DNA from: CAVVUC01 sp963751395
GTDB lineage: Bacteria; Verrucomicrobiota; Verrucomicrobiia; Chthoniobacterales; Chthoniobacteraceae
DNA length: 64,000 nucleotides
Direction: 5' to 3'
Assembly: GCA_963751395.1 (NCBI GenBank)
Contig: CAVVUC010000001.1
Span: forward strand, 1,054,001-1,118,000
Positions within the stretch are counted from its first letter, which is position 1. The number at the start of each line of letters is the position of its first letter. Below the pieces are notes generated by a model, which ran no database searches, was not told where the DNA came from, and saw only the letters and a list, made by a program, of their open reading frames with translations. Positions 7,557 through 17,300 of this stretch are shown here, in pieces. Position numbers and translations under genes: made by a program.

Positions 7557-9146
7557 TTAATGGTGCGAGAGCGAGGCGCGGCGTTCACGGGTCGCGGTGA
7601 GCAATTTGGACATGGCCGCCACCCGCTCGGGGTGGGTCGAGGCCAGATTCTTCCGCTGGCCGATGTCTGCGGAGAGGTCGTAGAGTTGAATTTCATCGGA
7701 GTAGCCTGACTCCACCTTTTTGTCGCCGAAGAGTCGAGGGCCCGGGTAAGCCGGGATCAAGACCCAGTGTCCTTCGCGAACGAGGGTCTTTGCTCCAAAA
7801 CCCTCGGTAACAAGGCTGTCGCGACCGTGCCTGGATGTTCCAAGAATGGCGTCCGCCAATTGCTGGCTGTCCGCTTTTTCCGCCGGATCAATATCCTGGC
7901 CGGCAAGATGGGCGAAGCTGGCCAGAAAGTCCACTTGGCTGAGGAGTACGTCCGATTCGCCCGGCTCGACGAATCCCGGTGCCCAGACGATCGTGGGCAC
8001 ACGGGCTCCGCCATCGAAGAGGCTGTATTTTCCGCCGCGGAGCGGCCCGGCGGGTCGGTGCGATCCGGTTCGTTCCTCCGCTTGATCCGCATAGCCATCA
8101 TCGAGGATGGGTCCGTTGTCGCTGGAGAAAACCACGATGGTATTCTTGTCCAGGCCCTGTTTCTTGAGGTGGTCGATCACCTCGCCCACAACCCAATCGA
8201 GTTCCATAATCACATCCCCCCGGGGCCCTTTGTCGGAGGCGCCCGCGAAACGCTTTGAGGGGATTCTTGGCACGTGCGGTTGGTGCAGGGCCATGTAGAG
8301 AAAAAACGGGGAGTCCTTCTTGCGGCTGATGAAGTCTTTCGCTTGCCCAAGGAAAACATCGGTCATAGTGGTATCATCCCAAGTGGCCGATTTTCCGCCG
8401 CGGCTGAACCCGATTCGCGGGACGCCATTGATGATCGTGTCGTAGTGCTGCTCGTCGCTGTGGCGCATCGTGAGCAACTCCGGATGCGTGCGCCCGGTCG
8501 GCACTTCAGGGAAGGGATTGTTCTTGCTGTAGTGAACGTCGAGGGGATCTTTGGGATCGAGGTTATGCACACGGCGGTCCTTCACATAAACGGCAGGCAC
8601 GCGGTCGTTGGTGGCGGCCATGATGAAGGCTTCGTCGAATCCGACATCGACCGGCGTCGGGCGGATTTCGCCGTTCCAGTCGATTTCGCCGTTGCCGAGT
8701 CCGATGTGCCATTTTCCGATGATGGAGGTGGCGTACCCGGCGCGCTTGAGGGCGGCGGGCAGGGTGAGCTCGTCCGGGCCGATGATCATGGGTGCGTCGC
8801 CAGCCAGGATGCGGGCGCGGGGATTGCGCCAAGGATAGCTGCCAGTGAGGAGGCTGTAGCGGGAAGGGGTGCAGGTCGCCGCCGTGGCGTAGAAATTGGT
8901 GAAACGGACGCCTTGGGAGGCCATGCGGTCAAGATTGGGGGTGCGAATGCCATTCGCCCCATAGCAACCCAGATCGCCGAAGCCAAGATCGTCGGCGCAG
9001 ATGATGATGAAATTCGGGCGGGCAGGGGTGGGCTTGGGTGGGCTCATCTCAGCGAATAAATGCGGAGAGGCAAGCAGAAGTAGTGTTGCACTAACGACGG
9101 CCCACAAGCCCGACTTTGTCGATGTGTGGTGCCGGACTCCATGCAT
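7557..9146 (-). CDS. Secreted formylglycine-dependent sulfatase (S1 family)
   Basis: 529 residues from the ATG at 9146; in-frame upstream starts at 9191 and 9266 are possible, but they would put a long non-signal stretch before the hydrophobic helix LWAVVSATLLLLASPHLF. DD at 52-53 (ICADDLGFGD) and Cys92 in CTPSR form the metal site and the formylglycine site. GKWHIG, SSDNGP and GGARVPTIVW complete the family pattern. It is related to, but clearly distinct from, the sulfatase at 3650-5134 and is longer in the C-terminal part. Two sulfatases beside GH43, GH128 and GH2 enzymes suggest a sulfated polysaccharide as substrate. Confidence 0.92.
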   Translation of the reverse strand: MHGVRHHTSTKSGLWAVVSATLLLLASPHLFAEMSPPKPTPARPNFIIICADDLGFGDLGCYGANGIRTPNLDRMASQGVRFTNFYATAATCTPSRYSLLTGSYPWRNPRARILAGDAPMIIGPDELTLPAALKRAGYATSIIGKWHIGLGNGEIDWNGEIRPTPVDVGFDEAFIMAATNDRVPAVYVKDRRVHNLDPKDPLDVHYSKNNPFPEVPTGRTHPELLTMRHSDEQHYDTIINGVPRIGFSRGGKSATWDDTTMTDVFLGQAKDFISRKKDSPFFLYMALHQPHVPRIPSKRFAGASDKGPRGDVIMELDWVVGEVIDHLKKQGLDKNTIVVFSSDNGPILDDGYADQAEERTGSHRPAGPLRGGKYSLFDGGARVPTIVWAPGFVEPGESDVLLSQVDFLASFAHLAGQDIDPAEKADSQQLADAILGTSRHGRDSLVTEGFGAKTLVREGHWVLIPAYPGPRLFGDKKVESGYSDEIQLYDLSADIGQRKNLASTHPERVAAMSKLLTATRERRASLSHH

Positions 9147-9284
9147 CGCGGGGATGGGGTGCTCTTTCAGGGGAAATGTGGGGGAAGTCATAAATCCATG
9201 CCGTTGGGAGTTTTTTCTTGAAAAGGCCAAAGTGCTCACCAAGCATGTCTGGTTTCTGTCTGACATCGTGTTTGATTTGTCAAT

Positions 9285-9500
9285 TTGAAAGTCGAAGTTT
9301 TACAAGACCCCCAAACCCCCCAAAAAAACCATGCGACTCTGCATCGAGAACTTCATGATTCCCCAACGTGCATTCATTGTGCTGTTCTCTATGCCGTGGT
9401 GCGGAAGCACCAGCCCGAGGCGATTATCGTCAACAGTTCCAACACGGGCGCGCGTGGGCGCGTGGCGCACCCGGTGGTGACATCGCCAGCGCATCATTAG
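9285..9500 (+). pseudogene. Possible GH29 alpha-L-fucosidase remnant
   Basis: Part of this frame (about 9380-9450) reads LYAVVRKHQPEAIIVNSSNT, close to the conserved LY..VRK.QP.A.I.N segment of alpha-L-fucosidases. The preceding 30 residues do not resemble any enzyme, and a stop follows soon after. No catalytic residues are present. It is at most a 25-residue relic of a deleted gene. The surrounding sequence up to 9593 is very GC-rich with gcgcgtgg-type repeats and has no other recognisable feature. Confidence 0.35.
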
Positions 9501-9593
9501 GGCGAGCAGCACGTGGTGCGCGTGGCGCGCCTGGAGCCCGCACTCTGACCATGGGCCATTTCACCCATCACCAATCCTAAAAACAAACACCTT

Positions 9594-10940
9594 ATGCATA
9601 AAACCACTCCACTCACACTTCTTGGCACCCTGCTCCTGTTGTGCTCGACGTTTGCCCAGGCGTTCGTCATGCCCGAGGGCATGTCCGAAACCGACCGCAA
9701 GCGTTTCGAGCGCTTCGAGTCCTTCCAGATCAAAGGCGTGTGCAACGATCGCGACCTCGATCGACTGGCCAAGCTCGGCGTCAACACCGTTCGCGGCTAC
9801 ACCATCGCCGAACCGAAGAAGATGCGCGAGAAGCTCGATCACGCCCACCGTCTGGGCATGAAAATGATCGTGAGCGAATGGATGCCGCACCAGGGCGAAA
9901 ACAAAAACAAAAAAGGAGTCATTTGGACCTTCGACTATGAAACCAAAGGGGACCGGATGGTGGAGAGTCTGATCAAAAAGGTCGAGGCGATCGGCGACCA
10001 CCCGGCCATCCTCATGTGGGGGCTGGGAAACGAAGTCCACCTCGACGAGCCGTATTTGCGCGTCGTCAACCGCATGTCGCAGGAGATTCACAAGCGCTTC
10101 CCGCACCAGATCACCAGCCTGACGATGGTCAATGCCAAGCCCGAAGCGATCGAAGCGGTGAAGAAGTTTGCACCGGATCTCGATGTGCTGGGCATTCAGA
10201 GCTACAGCCGTGGCGCGGTGCGCGGCGGGATCAAAAAAACTGAGACGCTTTGGGGCAAGCCGTTCTACATGTCCGAGTTCAACACCAACGGACCGTGGAA
10301 TATGAGCAAAACGGGGTTGGGTTCGGAACTGGGCGAACCGGTAACTCGAAAGGTGAGCGATTTGAAGGAGTGTTATGCCGCGATCAATGCGTCTCCCCTG
10401 TGTCTGGGATCAACCATCTTCGTCTGGGGGCATGACATGATGTATAATCCGACGTATTTCAGCACCCTGCTCGATCCCAATCCCAGCGGCACGAAGGGGG
10501 CTGAATCTCTCGACCACATGCTGATCACGCCGCAGGCCGAGGTGATGATCGAGAATTTCACGGGACACCCGCCGAAGGGCAACCGGGCACCGGTGGTGTC
10601 CAAGCTGGAGTTTGAAGGGGGTGCCAGTTCGAGGCTGGCCAAGCCCGGCGAGCCAATGAACGTGCAGTTTGCTGCAGAAGATGCAAACGGAGACCCCGTC
10701 GAGTTCGTCACTTGGATTCTCGACGCAAAAGCCCGGAAAACAACAACCGTCGAGGGGCCGTTCCCCCAGGCATCCGCCGAACACGCCGTCATCAAAGCCC
10801 CGGAAACCCCCGGCGAATACCTGCTGATGGTCTATGCCATCGACCACAAGGGCGGAGGCTCGGCCAGCACCCTGCCGTTCAAGGTGCCGGACCCGGTTGT
10901 CGAAACTCCTTCAACCCCCATCGAAGCGCTGCAGAAATAG
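9594..10940 (+). CDS. Secreted GH2-like TIM-barrel glycoside hydrolase
   Basis: 448 residues with signal peptide 1-23. Residues about 45-310 form a clan GH-A barrel: GVNTVRGYT, then MWGLGNEVHL with candidate acid/base Glu147, then YMSEFNTNGPW with candidate nucleophile Glu228. This pattern matches the C-terminal catalytic domain of GH2, but the jelly-roll and Ig domains of classical GH2 enzymes are missing. Residues about 330-430 form an Ig/cadherin-like domain (PVVSKLEFE...NGDPVEFVTWIL). It may instead belong to a related GH-A family such as GH5 or an unclassified group. It is convergent with the large GH2 gene. Substrate unknown. Confidence 0.78.
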   Translation: MHKTTPLTLLGTLLLLCSTFAQAFVMPEGMSETDRKRFERFESFQIKGVCNDRDLDRLAKLGVNTVRGYTIAEPKKMREKLDHAHRLGMKMIVSEWMPHQGENKNKKGVIWTFDYETKGDRMVESLIKKVEAIGDHPAILMWGLGNEVHLDEPYLRVVNRMSQEIHKRFPHQITSLTMVNAKPEAIEAVKKFAPDLDVLGIQSYSRGAVRGGIKKTETLWGKPFYMSEFNTNGPWNMSKTGLGSELGEPVTRKVSDLKECYAAINASPLCLGSTIFVWGHDMMYNPTYFSTLLDPNPSGTKGAESLDHMLITPQAEVMIENFTGHPPKGNRAPVVSKLEFEGGASSRLAKPGEPMNVQFAAEDANGDPVEFVTWILDAKARKTTTVEGPFPQASAEHAVIKAPETPGEYLLMVYAIDHKGGGSASTLPFKVPDPVVETPSTPIEALQK

Positions 10941-10961
10941 CATCTTCTCGGCAGACTTCAC

Positions 10962-11177
10962 CATTAGGAAGCGAACTCCTCCTGCTATCCCAACGAAAAA
11001 CCTCCGTCGGCGGTGGTGGATGGAACCACGAGCACCTATTGGGCCGGAGATCCCGCAAGCGATAAGTGGGTTCTTGCCTGGCTGGAACAGCAACGTAAAG
11101 GCAAGCCTGCCGTCTGGGACATCCCGGCCGTTTCGGGCGCAGCCTTGCAGTCGCGGCCCATCGAAGCTGGAAAGTAG
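10962..11177 (+). pseudogene. Discoidin-like remnant fused to an unknown C-terminus
   Basis: A frame without start codon reads CYPNEKPPSAVVDGTTSTYWAG, typical of the first strand of F5/8 type C (discoidin/CBM32) domains. It then switches to sequence I do not recognise (WVLAWLEQQRKGKPAVW) and stops at 11177. A full discoidin domain needs about 130 residues, so it is broken. With the other remnants it suggests repeated deletions in this locus. Confidence 0.4.
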
Positions 11178-11241
11178 TCGCCCCAAACGCCGCCCCGGCA
11201 TGATCATGAATCCGCTTCCCCTCCAAAAGACGTTTTCGGAT

Positions 11242-14200
11242 TCAACGGAACGTGAAGGTCAGCGTGCCACTGTAATTGCCGGCTGCCTTTGCTGGCTGGC
11301 TGGCGGGGCCATACAGCTCGGCTGAACCGAACTTGGCACCGACTGCGGGAATCGCATTCAGAAACGAGAGGTCTCCGGCTGGAAATGCCACGCTCGTATA
11401 ACCGTAGCTGATCCGCGGCGTGCCGACCCGGAGATAGATTTCGGGAGAAGCACTGGCGACGTTCAGGCGTCCGGCCGGGGTTTCGAGATTGGCCCAGCGC
11501 AGGCCGGAGAAATAGCCTTGGAACTCGGGATAGCCCCACGAATCGCCAGGCTGGATGTCGTTGTAGGCGGTTTCATGAAGGTCGAGCCAGGTGCCCCGCA
11601 TGCGGTTTTGCCACACCCGATAGGGACCATCGCCAAGCCAACGCAGGGATTTCATCTGGTCCTCCGGATGATCGAAGGTGATGCCATGATAGAGGAAATC
11701 GCCGTTCAGGGTGTAGTCATAATCCAAGCGCAGTGCCCCATCGCCCGACAACGACCACCGGAAGCGATTCAGCCCGGCGGCACCACGGCCTTCCAGCCAT
11801 GCGACCGGTTTGCCGGTCTCCGCATCCTTCCCCTCGCCCGTGGTGAGCGTCGCCGAAGCCGTTGCTTCGATCGGAAAATCCGCCGCCGCATAGCCGAGGC
11901 GCACCGATTTAACCGAGATCGGCTGGCCGTCTTTCGAAATTCGCAGGGCGGCGACCGGCTGCGGAGCGAAATTGCACCTCTTGAGATCGTTCATGCTGCG
12001 ACTGCCCTCGCACAGGGTTTTCCATTTCTGTCCGTCGGGCGAGATTTCGAGTTTATAACGGGCGTCGCCGCCGAATTTTTGGAAATCGACTTCCAGTTGC
12101 GCCGTGCTGGCAAGGCGAGGACTGGCGAACCGATACGTGTGCGTGACGGCGTCCTCGCTGAGAGCAGGCAGCCACTCGATGGAACCGGCGGACGTGGGTC
12201 GGGCAAAGGACAGCCTTGGCCCGTTGGACAACGCGAACGTCTGGTCTCCGCGCCGCACGCTTTTCAGAACGCCACTGGCCGCGTCGAAACTCGCGGTGAG
12301 GACTTCCGTCATCAAACGAATCTCGCCCGCTGCGGTTTCCACCTTGGGCGCGCCAGTTTTGGTTTTGCCATCGGCCGCACGCGCGATCCCTGGCAGTGGC
12401 CAAACCCAGTTCCAAAGTTCCTGCTGGTCCGGGCCGAACGCGACCACGGAGAGCGCGTCCGCCTCACGCCAGTTGGCAGGCAACGGAACCGCGAGCTCGC
12501 CAGTGCCATGCGGTGGAATGTCCGGAGAGGGCGCGCTGCCTTCCGCGAGGATCCGCGGGGGAGTTTTCCCCTCCGACGGGCCGGGGTAATTTACCAGTTT
12601 CCATTGGAAGCGGCATTTCTCCAGCAGGGTGAAGTCGTAATGGTTGGAAACGGCCAGCCTGCCGGTGAATTTCTCATCGATCGCCGGTTTGGCGATCTGC
12701 ACGGGCGACCAGACGTCGCGCACCGTGTAGTAGCTCCCTTCCTTTTCATGGTGCGGTCCGACGATGCCATCCGGCGCATTCACTCCGAACACATCGATGC
12801 GTCCGTTCTGGTCCTCACGGCGCACGCCCTCGTCGGCGAACACCCAGATGAAGCCACCGGCACCGCACGGCGATTCGGAAATGGCTTTCCAATAGTCGTC
12901 CAGACCCGCCCCCCCGCCCCCGTCGTAGAGGCCGTGAAGGAACTCGGTCGGCATGACGAGATTCGGACCGTCCAGGCACCGGACGAGTTTATCGTATGTC
13001 GGATAGTGTTTGGTATCGACGCCGCTGAACGGATCCCACGGGTGAAGCACGCGGCGCTGCTGCGGATCGTAGAGGGCGAAATCGCCGTCGAGATCACGGT
13101 TCCATCCGCTTTCGTTGCCGTTGGTCCAGAAAAGAATGGAGGGGTGATTCACGTCATGCTCGACCATTTCCCGCACGAGCCTCCGACCGATCTCGGTGTT
13201 ATAGGCGTGCTGCCAGCCGCTGAGTTCGTCGAGCACGTAGAGCCCGAGCTCATCACAGGCCTCGAGGAACGCTTCGTCCGGCGGATAGTGCGCCATGCGC
13301 ACGGCATTCATGTTCACCGATTTGATCAGGCGCACGTCCTCGTAGCAGTCCTCCGCATCCAACGCCCTCCCGGTCTCCGGCCGGAAGCTGTGACGGTTCA
13401 CCCCCTTCAGCAGGATCCGCTGGCCGTTGAGAAACAGCCCCTGACCGTCGCGCACCTCTAACGTCCGGAAGCCAAGTCGCCGCGTGACGGTATGCACGAC
13501 CCGATCGCCTGATTTTCGCGAGATGCGGAGCGAATACAGGTTGGGCGTCTCGGCTGTCCACAGTGCCGGGGCCTTGATTTGCGTGGAAATCCTCATGCGC
13601 CCGACCCCGCCGCCGGGGATCGTCCGGGTGAACGGCTCGCCCACGGGTTGGCCCTCGGCATCGAGAATCTGTGCTTCGATGGTCTCGGCCGGCAGCTTCG
13701 GTCCGTCCAGCATTCCGGGTCCGCGAAAACCCAGGGTGAGTTCTGCGGTTAGCTTCCCGTCGGCTTGCGCGTCGATCGCGACCTGTTCGATCCAGCGTTC
13801 GGGAAGCGCCTCGAGCCAGACCGGCCGGAAGATGCCGCCGAAAACCCAGTAGTCGCCGCAGTGTTCCGCCTGGTGAGCTTCGCTGTTGGAACTGACTTTC
13901 GCCACCTCGACCTCCAACAGGTTCTCCGCACCCTTCTCCTTATTCAGAAGCTTGGTGATGTCGTATTTGAACTGGTAAAAGGCACCGATGTGGGTGGGGC
14001 CGGCACTGAGTCCGTTCACCTTGACGGTGGCGTCGGTCATCACGCCGTTGAAAACAAGGTTGATCCGGCGTCCCGACCAGCTTTCCGGAACGGTGAATTT
14101 CCTGCTGTAAAACCCCCTCTCGTCGGGCTGGGGGCCTCCATTGCCGTAGGTGTAGTTGCCGAAGCCGTGGAGTTCCCAGTTTGAGGGCACGGGAATCGTG

Positions 14201-14367
14201 GTGGCTTCACCGGAACGCCTGCCGCCGCTGATATGGAAATCCCATGGCGCCGCGTCTTTCGGTCCATGGCCGGAAAGATACTGGATCTCCGTCTTCGGGT
14301 CTTCTGCCCGCAACCTGGGCAGCAGCACGATCGCGGCCCCGATCATCAGGAGTCCGACGGTTCTCAT
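11242..14367 (-). CDS. Secreted GH2 beta-galactosidase (LacZ-like)
   Basis: 1041 residues with a short hydrophobic N-terminal signal. The order of domains follows LacZ: sugar-binding jelly roll (about 40-195, VPSNWELHGFG...GGIFRPVWLEA), Ig-like domain (195-300), TIM barrel (300-590) and C-terminal domains with a beta-sandwich small chain. The catalytic acid/base is Glu419 (NGNESGWN) and the nucleophile is Glu475 (MPTEFLHG). The N-terminal part (KGVNRHSFRPETG) matches the GVNRHD box with Ser replacing the usual Asp. It starts 17 bases after the stop of the giant GH128 gene on the same strand, so the two form a transcription unit. It probably acts on beta-galactosides released from the polysaccharide. 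Confidence 0.92.
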   Translation of the reverse strand: MRTVGLLMIGAAIVLLPRLRAEDPKTEIQYLSGHGPKDAAPWDFHISGGRRSGEATTIPVPSNWELHGFGNYTYGNGGPQPDERGFYSRKFTVPESWSGRRINLVFNGVMTDATVKVNGLSAGPTHIGAFYQFKYDITKLLNKEKGAENLLEVEVAKVSSNSEAHQAEHCGDYWVFGGIFRPVWLEALPERWIEQVAIDAQADGKLTAELTLGFRGPGMLDGPKLPAETIEAQILDAEGQPVGEPFTRTIPGGGVGRMRISTQIKAPALWTAETPNLYSLRISRKSGDRVVHTVTRRLGFRTLEVRDGQGLFLNGQRILLKGVNRHSFRPETGRALDAEDCYEDVRLIKSVNMNAVRMAHYPPDEAFLEACDELGLYVLDELSGWQHAYNTEIGRRLVREMVEHDVNHPSILFWTNGNESGWNRDLDGDFALYDPQQRRVLHPWDPFSGVDTKHYPTYDKLVRCLDGPNLVMPTEFLHGLYDGGGGAGLDDYWKAISESPCGAGGFIWVFADEGVRREDQNGRIDVFGVNAPDGIVGPHHEKEGSYYTVRDVWSPVQIAKPAIDEKFTGRLAVSNHYDFTLLEKCRFQWKLVNYPGPSEGKTPPRILAEGSAPSPDIPPHGTGELAVPLPANWREADALSVVAFGPDQQELWNWVWPLPGIARAADGKTKTGAPKVETAAGEIRLMTEVLTASFDAASGVLKSVRRGDQTFALSNGPRLSFARPTSAGSIEWLPALSEDAVTHTYRFASPRLASTAQLEVDFQKFGGDARYKLEISPDGQKWKTLCEGSRSMNDLKRCNFAPQPVAALRISKDGQPISVKSVRLGYAAADFPIEATASATLTTGEGKDAETGKPVAWLEGRGAAGLNRFRWSLSGDGALRLDYDYTLNGDFLYHGITFDHPEDQMKSLRWLGDGPYRVWQNRMRGTWLDLHETAYNDIQPGDSWGYPEFQGYFSGLRWANLETPAGRLNVASASPEIYLRVGTPRISYGYTSVAFPAGDLSFLNAIPAVGAKFGSAELYGPASQPAKAAGNYSGTLTFTFR

Positions 14368-14383
14368 TGAATGGAGACGGGTG

Positions 14384-17300
14384 TCACGGATGCTTCAGCC
14401 GGAAGAAAGTCCGTGTAGCGCCGGGCGCGACGGGCACCGAATACGAGGTGGTCGTGGTGGAGTTGGGGACGGTGCTCCAGCCGTTCGCCAAAAGACCATT
14501 TGTTTGCGATTCCAAGATCCAACCGAGATGCGTGGCCGGCCATGAAACGGTGACGTTGCCCCCGCCGAACGCGATATTTATAGAAAGCGGCGGGGTGGCG
14601 ATCACGGGCGTTACTACGGACTGGCTCGATTGCGTGGATTCGTAGCCGGTCTGGTCCGTGGCGGTCACGACGTAGTAGTAAATGGTGCCGTTTTGAAGCG
14701 ATGTATCAGTGTAGCCTGTCGTGGTGCCGCTGCTGACGAGGGTGTAGGGGCCGCCACTCGTGGTGCTGCGATAAACGGAGTAGAAGGAGAAATCGGGGCT
14801 GGCGCTGGCGGTCCAGGCCAGCGACACCTGCGTGTCGCCAGCCGTGGCACTGAGACCGCTGACGGCGGCGGGCGCACTGGTTTCGCCGGGGGCGTAGGGC
14901 ACGATGAATCGCCATTTGACATAATCGGTGGTGGTGGTGTTGCTGACCATGCTGAACACGCCGGCACTGCTGAGTTGGAGACGGCGGTTCGCGGCTGAAG
15001 CGGCGGGATTGTCGACGTAAAACCAGCCGTATTGGTTTTCGACAAGACTCCAGCTCACGGTGGTGCCGGTGGTGTTTGCCGGCGCGTAGTCCAGCACGCC
15101 GCCGGAGTAGCGCAGCCTCTTGCCGTCGAGTAGAGAAGTGATGTAATACTGTCCTGCGGTGGCCGAAGGACGCAAAACCCACTGCGTCGTGCTGCCGCCA
15201 TCACGAATCCAGCGGTAGGCCGGCCCGCCCGAGCCGGTGTTCCGAAGCCGTTTCCGGTAGCCCCTGTTGTGAATGAAATAGACCTTGTCGCCGCGCACAT
15301 TCGCATCGCAATCCCACGCGAAATACAGCTCTCCGAACGGCGTGGGGGTGATGCCGTCGTTTTGAAATGCGTTCCCGCGCGGCGCGACCGTGTCCCACGG
15401 ATTGGCAGGTTCGGGATTGTCTGCATCAGAACTCCAAAGGAAGAGCGAGTAATGCCGCAGCCACGACAGCGACTCCGCGCGCCACATGAATTCGGCGAGC
15501 CAGTTGTAGTTGTCCTCCTCGGTCCACGTGCTGGTGGTGCCTTTGGATATGAGGATTCTGCCGCTGTCTCCGACCGTCCAGACGTTGTCCACACTACTGC
15601 CCCACACACCGTTGAGGTTCGTGCTGCCGTAAGAATCGACGTTCCACGAGGCTCCGCCATCGGTGGTTCTCAGCCTCCTGCCAGTGTCGCCCGCCACCCA
15701 GAGGTTGCTGGCATCACTGCCCCACACTGCGGTGAGGCTCCCAGAAACGCCGGAGGTCTGCGCGTTCCACGACGTCCCGTTGAATTTCAGGATCGTGCCG
15801 TTGGCCCCAACCGCCCATACGCTGGTCGAACTGCTGCCCCACACGCCGTAAAGGGCCTGCGTCGTGCCGGAGGTCTGCGGGCTCCATGAGGTTCCGTTGA
15901 ATTTCAGGATCGTGCCGTTGGCCCCCACCGCCCATACGCTGGTCGAACTGCTGCCCCACACGCCGTAGAGGGCCTGCGTCGTGCCGGAGGTCTGCGGGCT
16001 CCATGAGGTTCCGTTGAATTTCAGGATCGTGCCGTTGGCCCCCACCGCCCAGACGTTGCTCGCATCGCTGCCCCACACGCCGTAAAGGGCCTGCGTGGTG
16101 CCGGAGGTCTGCGCGCTCCACGTGGTCCCATTGAATTTCAGGATCGTGCCGCCGGCTCCCACCGCCCAAACGCTGGTCGAACTGCTGCCCCAAACGCCGT
16201 TAAGGGCCTGCGAGACGCCGGAGGTCTGCGCACTCCAGGTGGTCCCGCCGTTGGTGGAACTGAGGATTGTACCGCCGGCTCCCACCGCCCAGACGCTGTT
16301 CGTACCGCTGCCATAAACGCCGTTGAGGGCCTGCGTGACGCCGGAGGTCTGCGCCCAAGTGCCAGCGGACCAGTCCACGGAGGAAAACTCCGTGAGCCAC
16401 ACGGGGCGGCTCCAAGCCGTGTTAAAGGTTTGCAACAGGTTCACCAGGGCATCAGAGCTGCCGCCGCCGGGATCCGGGTAGTTGTGCGCCGCGATCGCGT
16501 CCACGCGGTAGCCGAGGCTATTCGCCTGCGTCATAAAGTCGTTCATCCATGTCGAATTCGGATTCGTGGTCACCGGGCTGACAAGAGGTTGGTCCAGTTC
16601 CTGAAGACGGGGCCACATCGTGATCGCGTTGCTCACCGTAATGTTCGCCTGCGTTGCACCGTCCGGCTCGTTGAAACCCAATAGATGCATTGCTTCGGAC
16701 TTATCACGCCAGGTGGGATAGTATTGCCACAGGGGCCCCGCGTTGCTGCCGATGAGCCAGTTGTAGTCGCCCCATTGCATGGGATTATAGACACATCCGG
16801 CGGGCAGGGTTTCGGTATATTTTTGGCCCCAGTTGTAGGCCCAACTGGGGTTAAAAGTGTTGGCGTATGAAGTGCCAGCGCTGCCCTTCTTGGGATACCA
16901 GGTTGAGTAGGAAAACTTCCAGCTTTGGGTGGTGGCGCTCGAGGCGGTGTTTTGCACCAGCAGCGTGCCTTGAGAAGAGCCTCCGCCCTGGGTGTCGATC
17001 GCGAGGCCACTCCACACGTTGATGATTTGGAAGGCTCCGCCGCCCAGAGGATTGAGGATCCAGTCCTGATGAGGGAGGGCGGTGTAGGGAGCGTCGGTCA
17101 GTGCGTCGCCGGGAGTTTTGGATAACTGTGCGCCCGACAGGCAGTTGCCGGTGGCGCGGTTGCGCAGGCGGTAGGTGCCGTTGGAAACATTGAGAAGGAT
17201 CTGGTATTGGCCCTGGGCCGTGGTGAGTCCGGCTTGGTCGAGGGCGGGCTGGCCGCCGCTCGCCACGGCCATGAAGCGGCTGGATGATGGATTGGTGATC

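Noticed and set aside
11518..13461. 647-codon open frame on the plus strand
   Set aside because: Entirely antisense to the GH2 beta-galactosidase, whose domains and catalytic residues are intact; the frame is a by-product of high GC codon use.
15527..16354. Tandem repeats considered as a CRISPR array
   Set aside because: Repeats are contiguous, coding and in frame, without unique spacers; they encode propeller-type units. No CRISPR array or cas gene seen elsewhere in the window.
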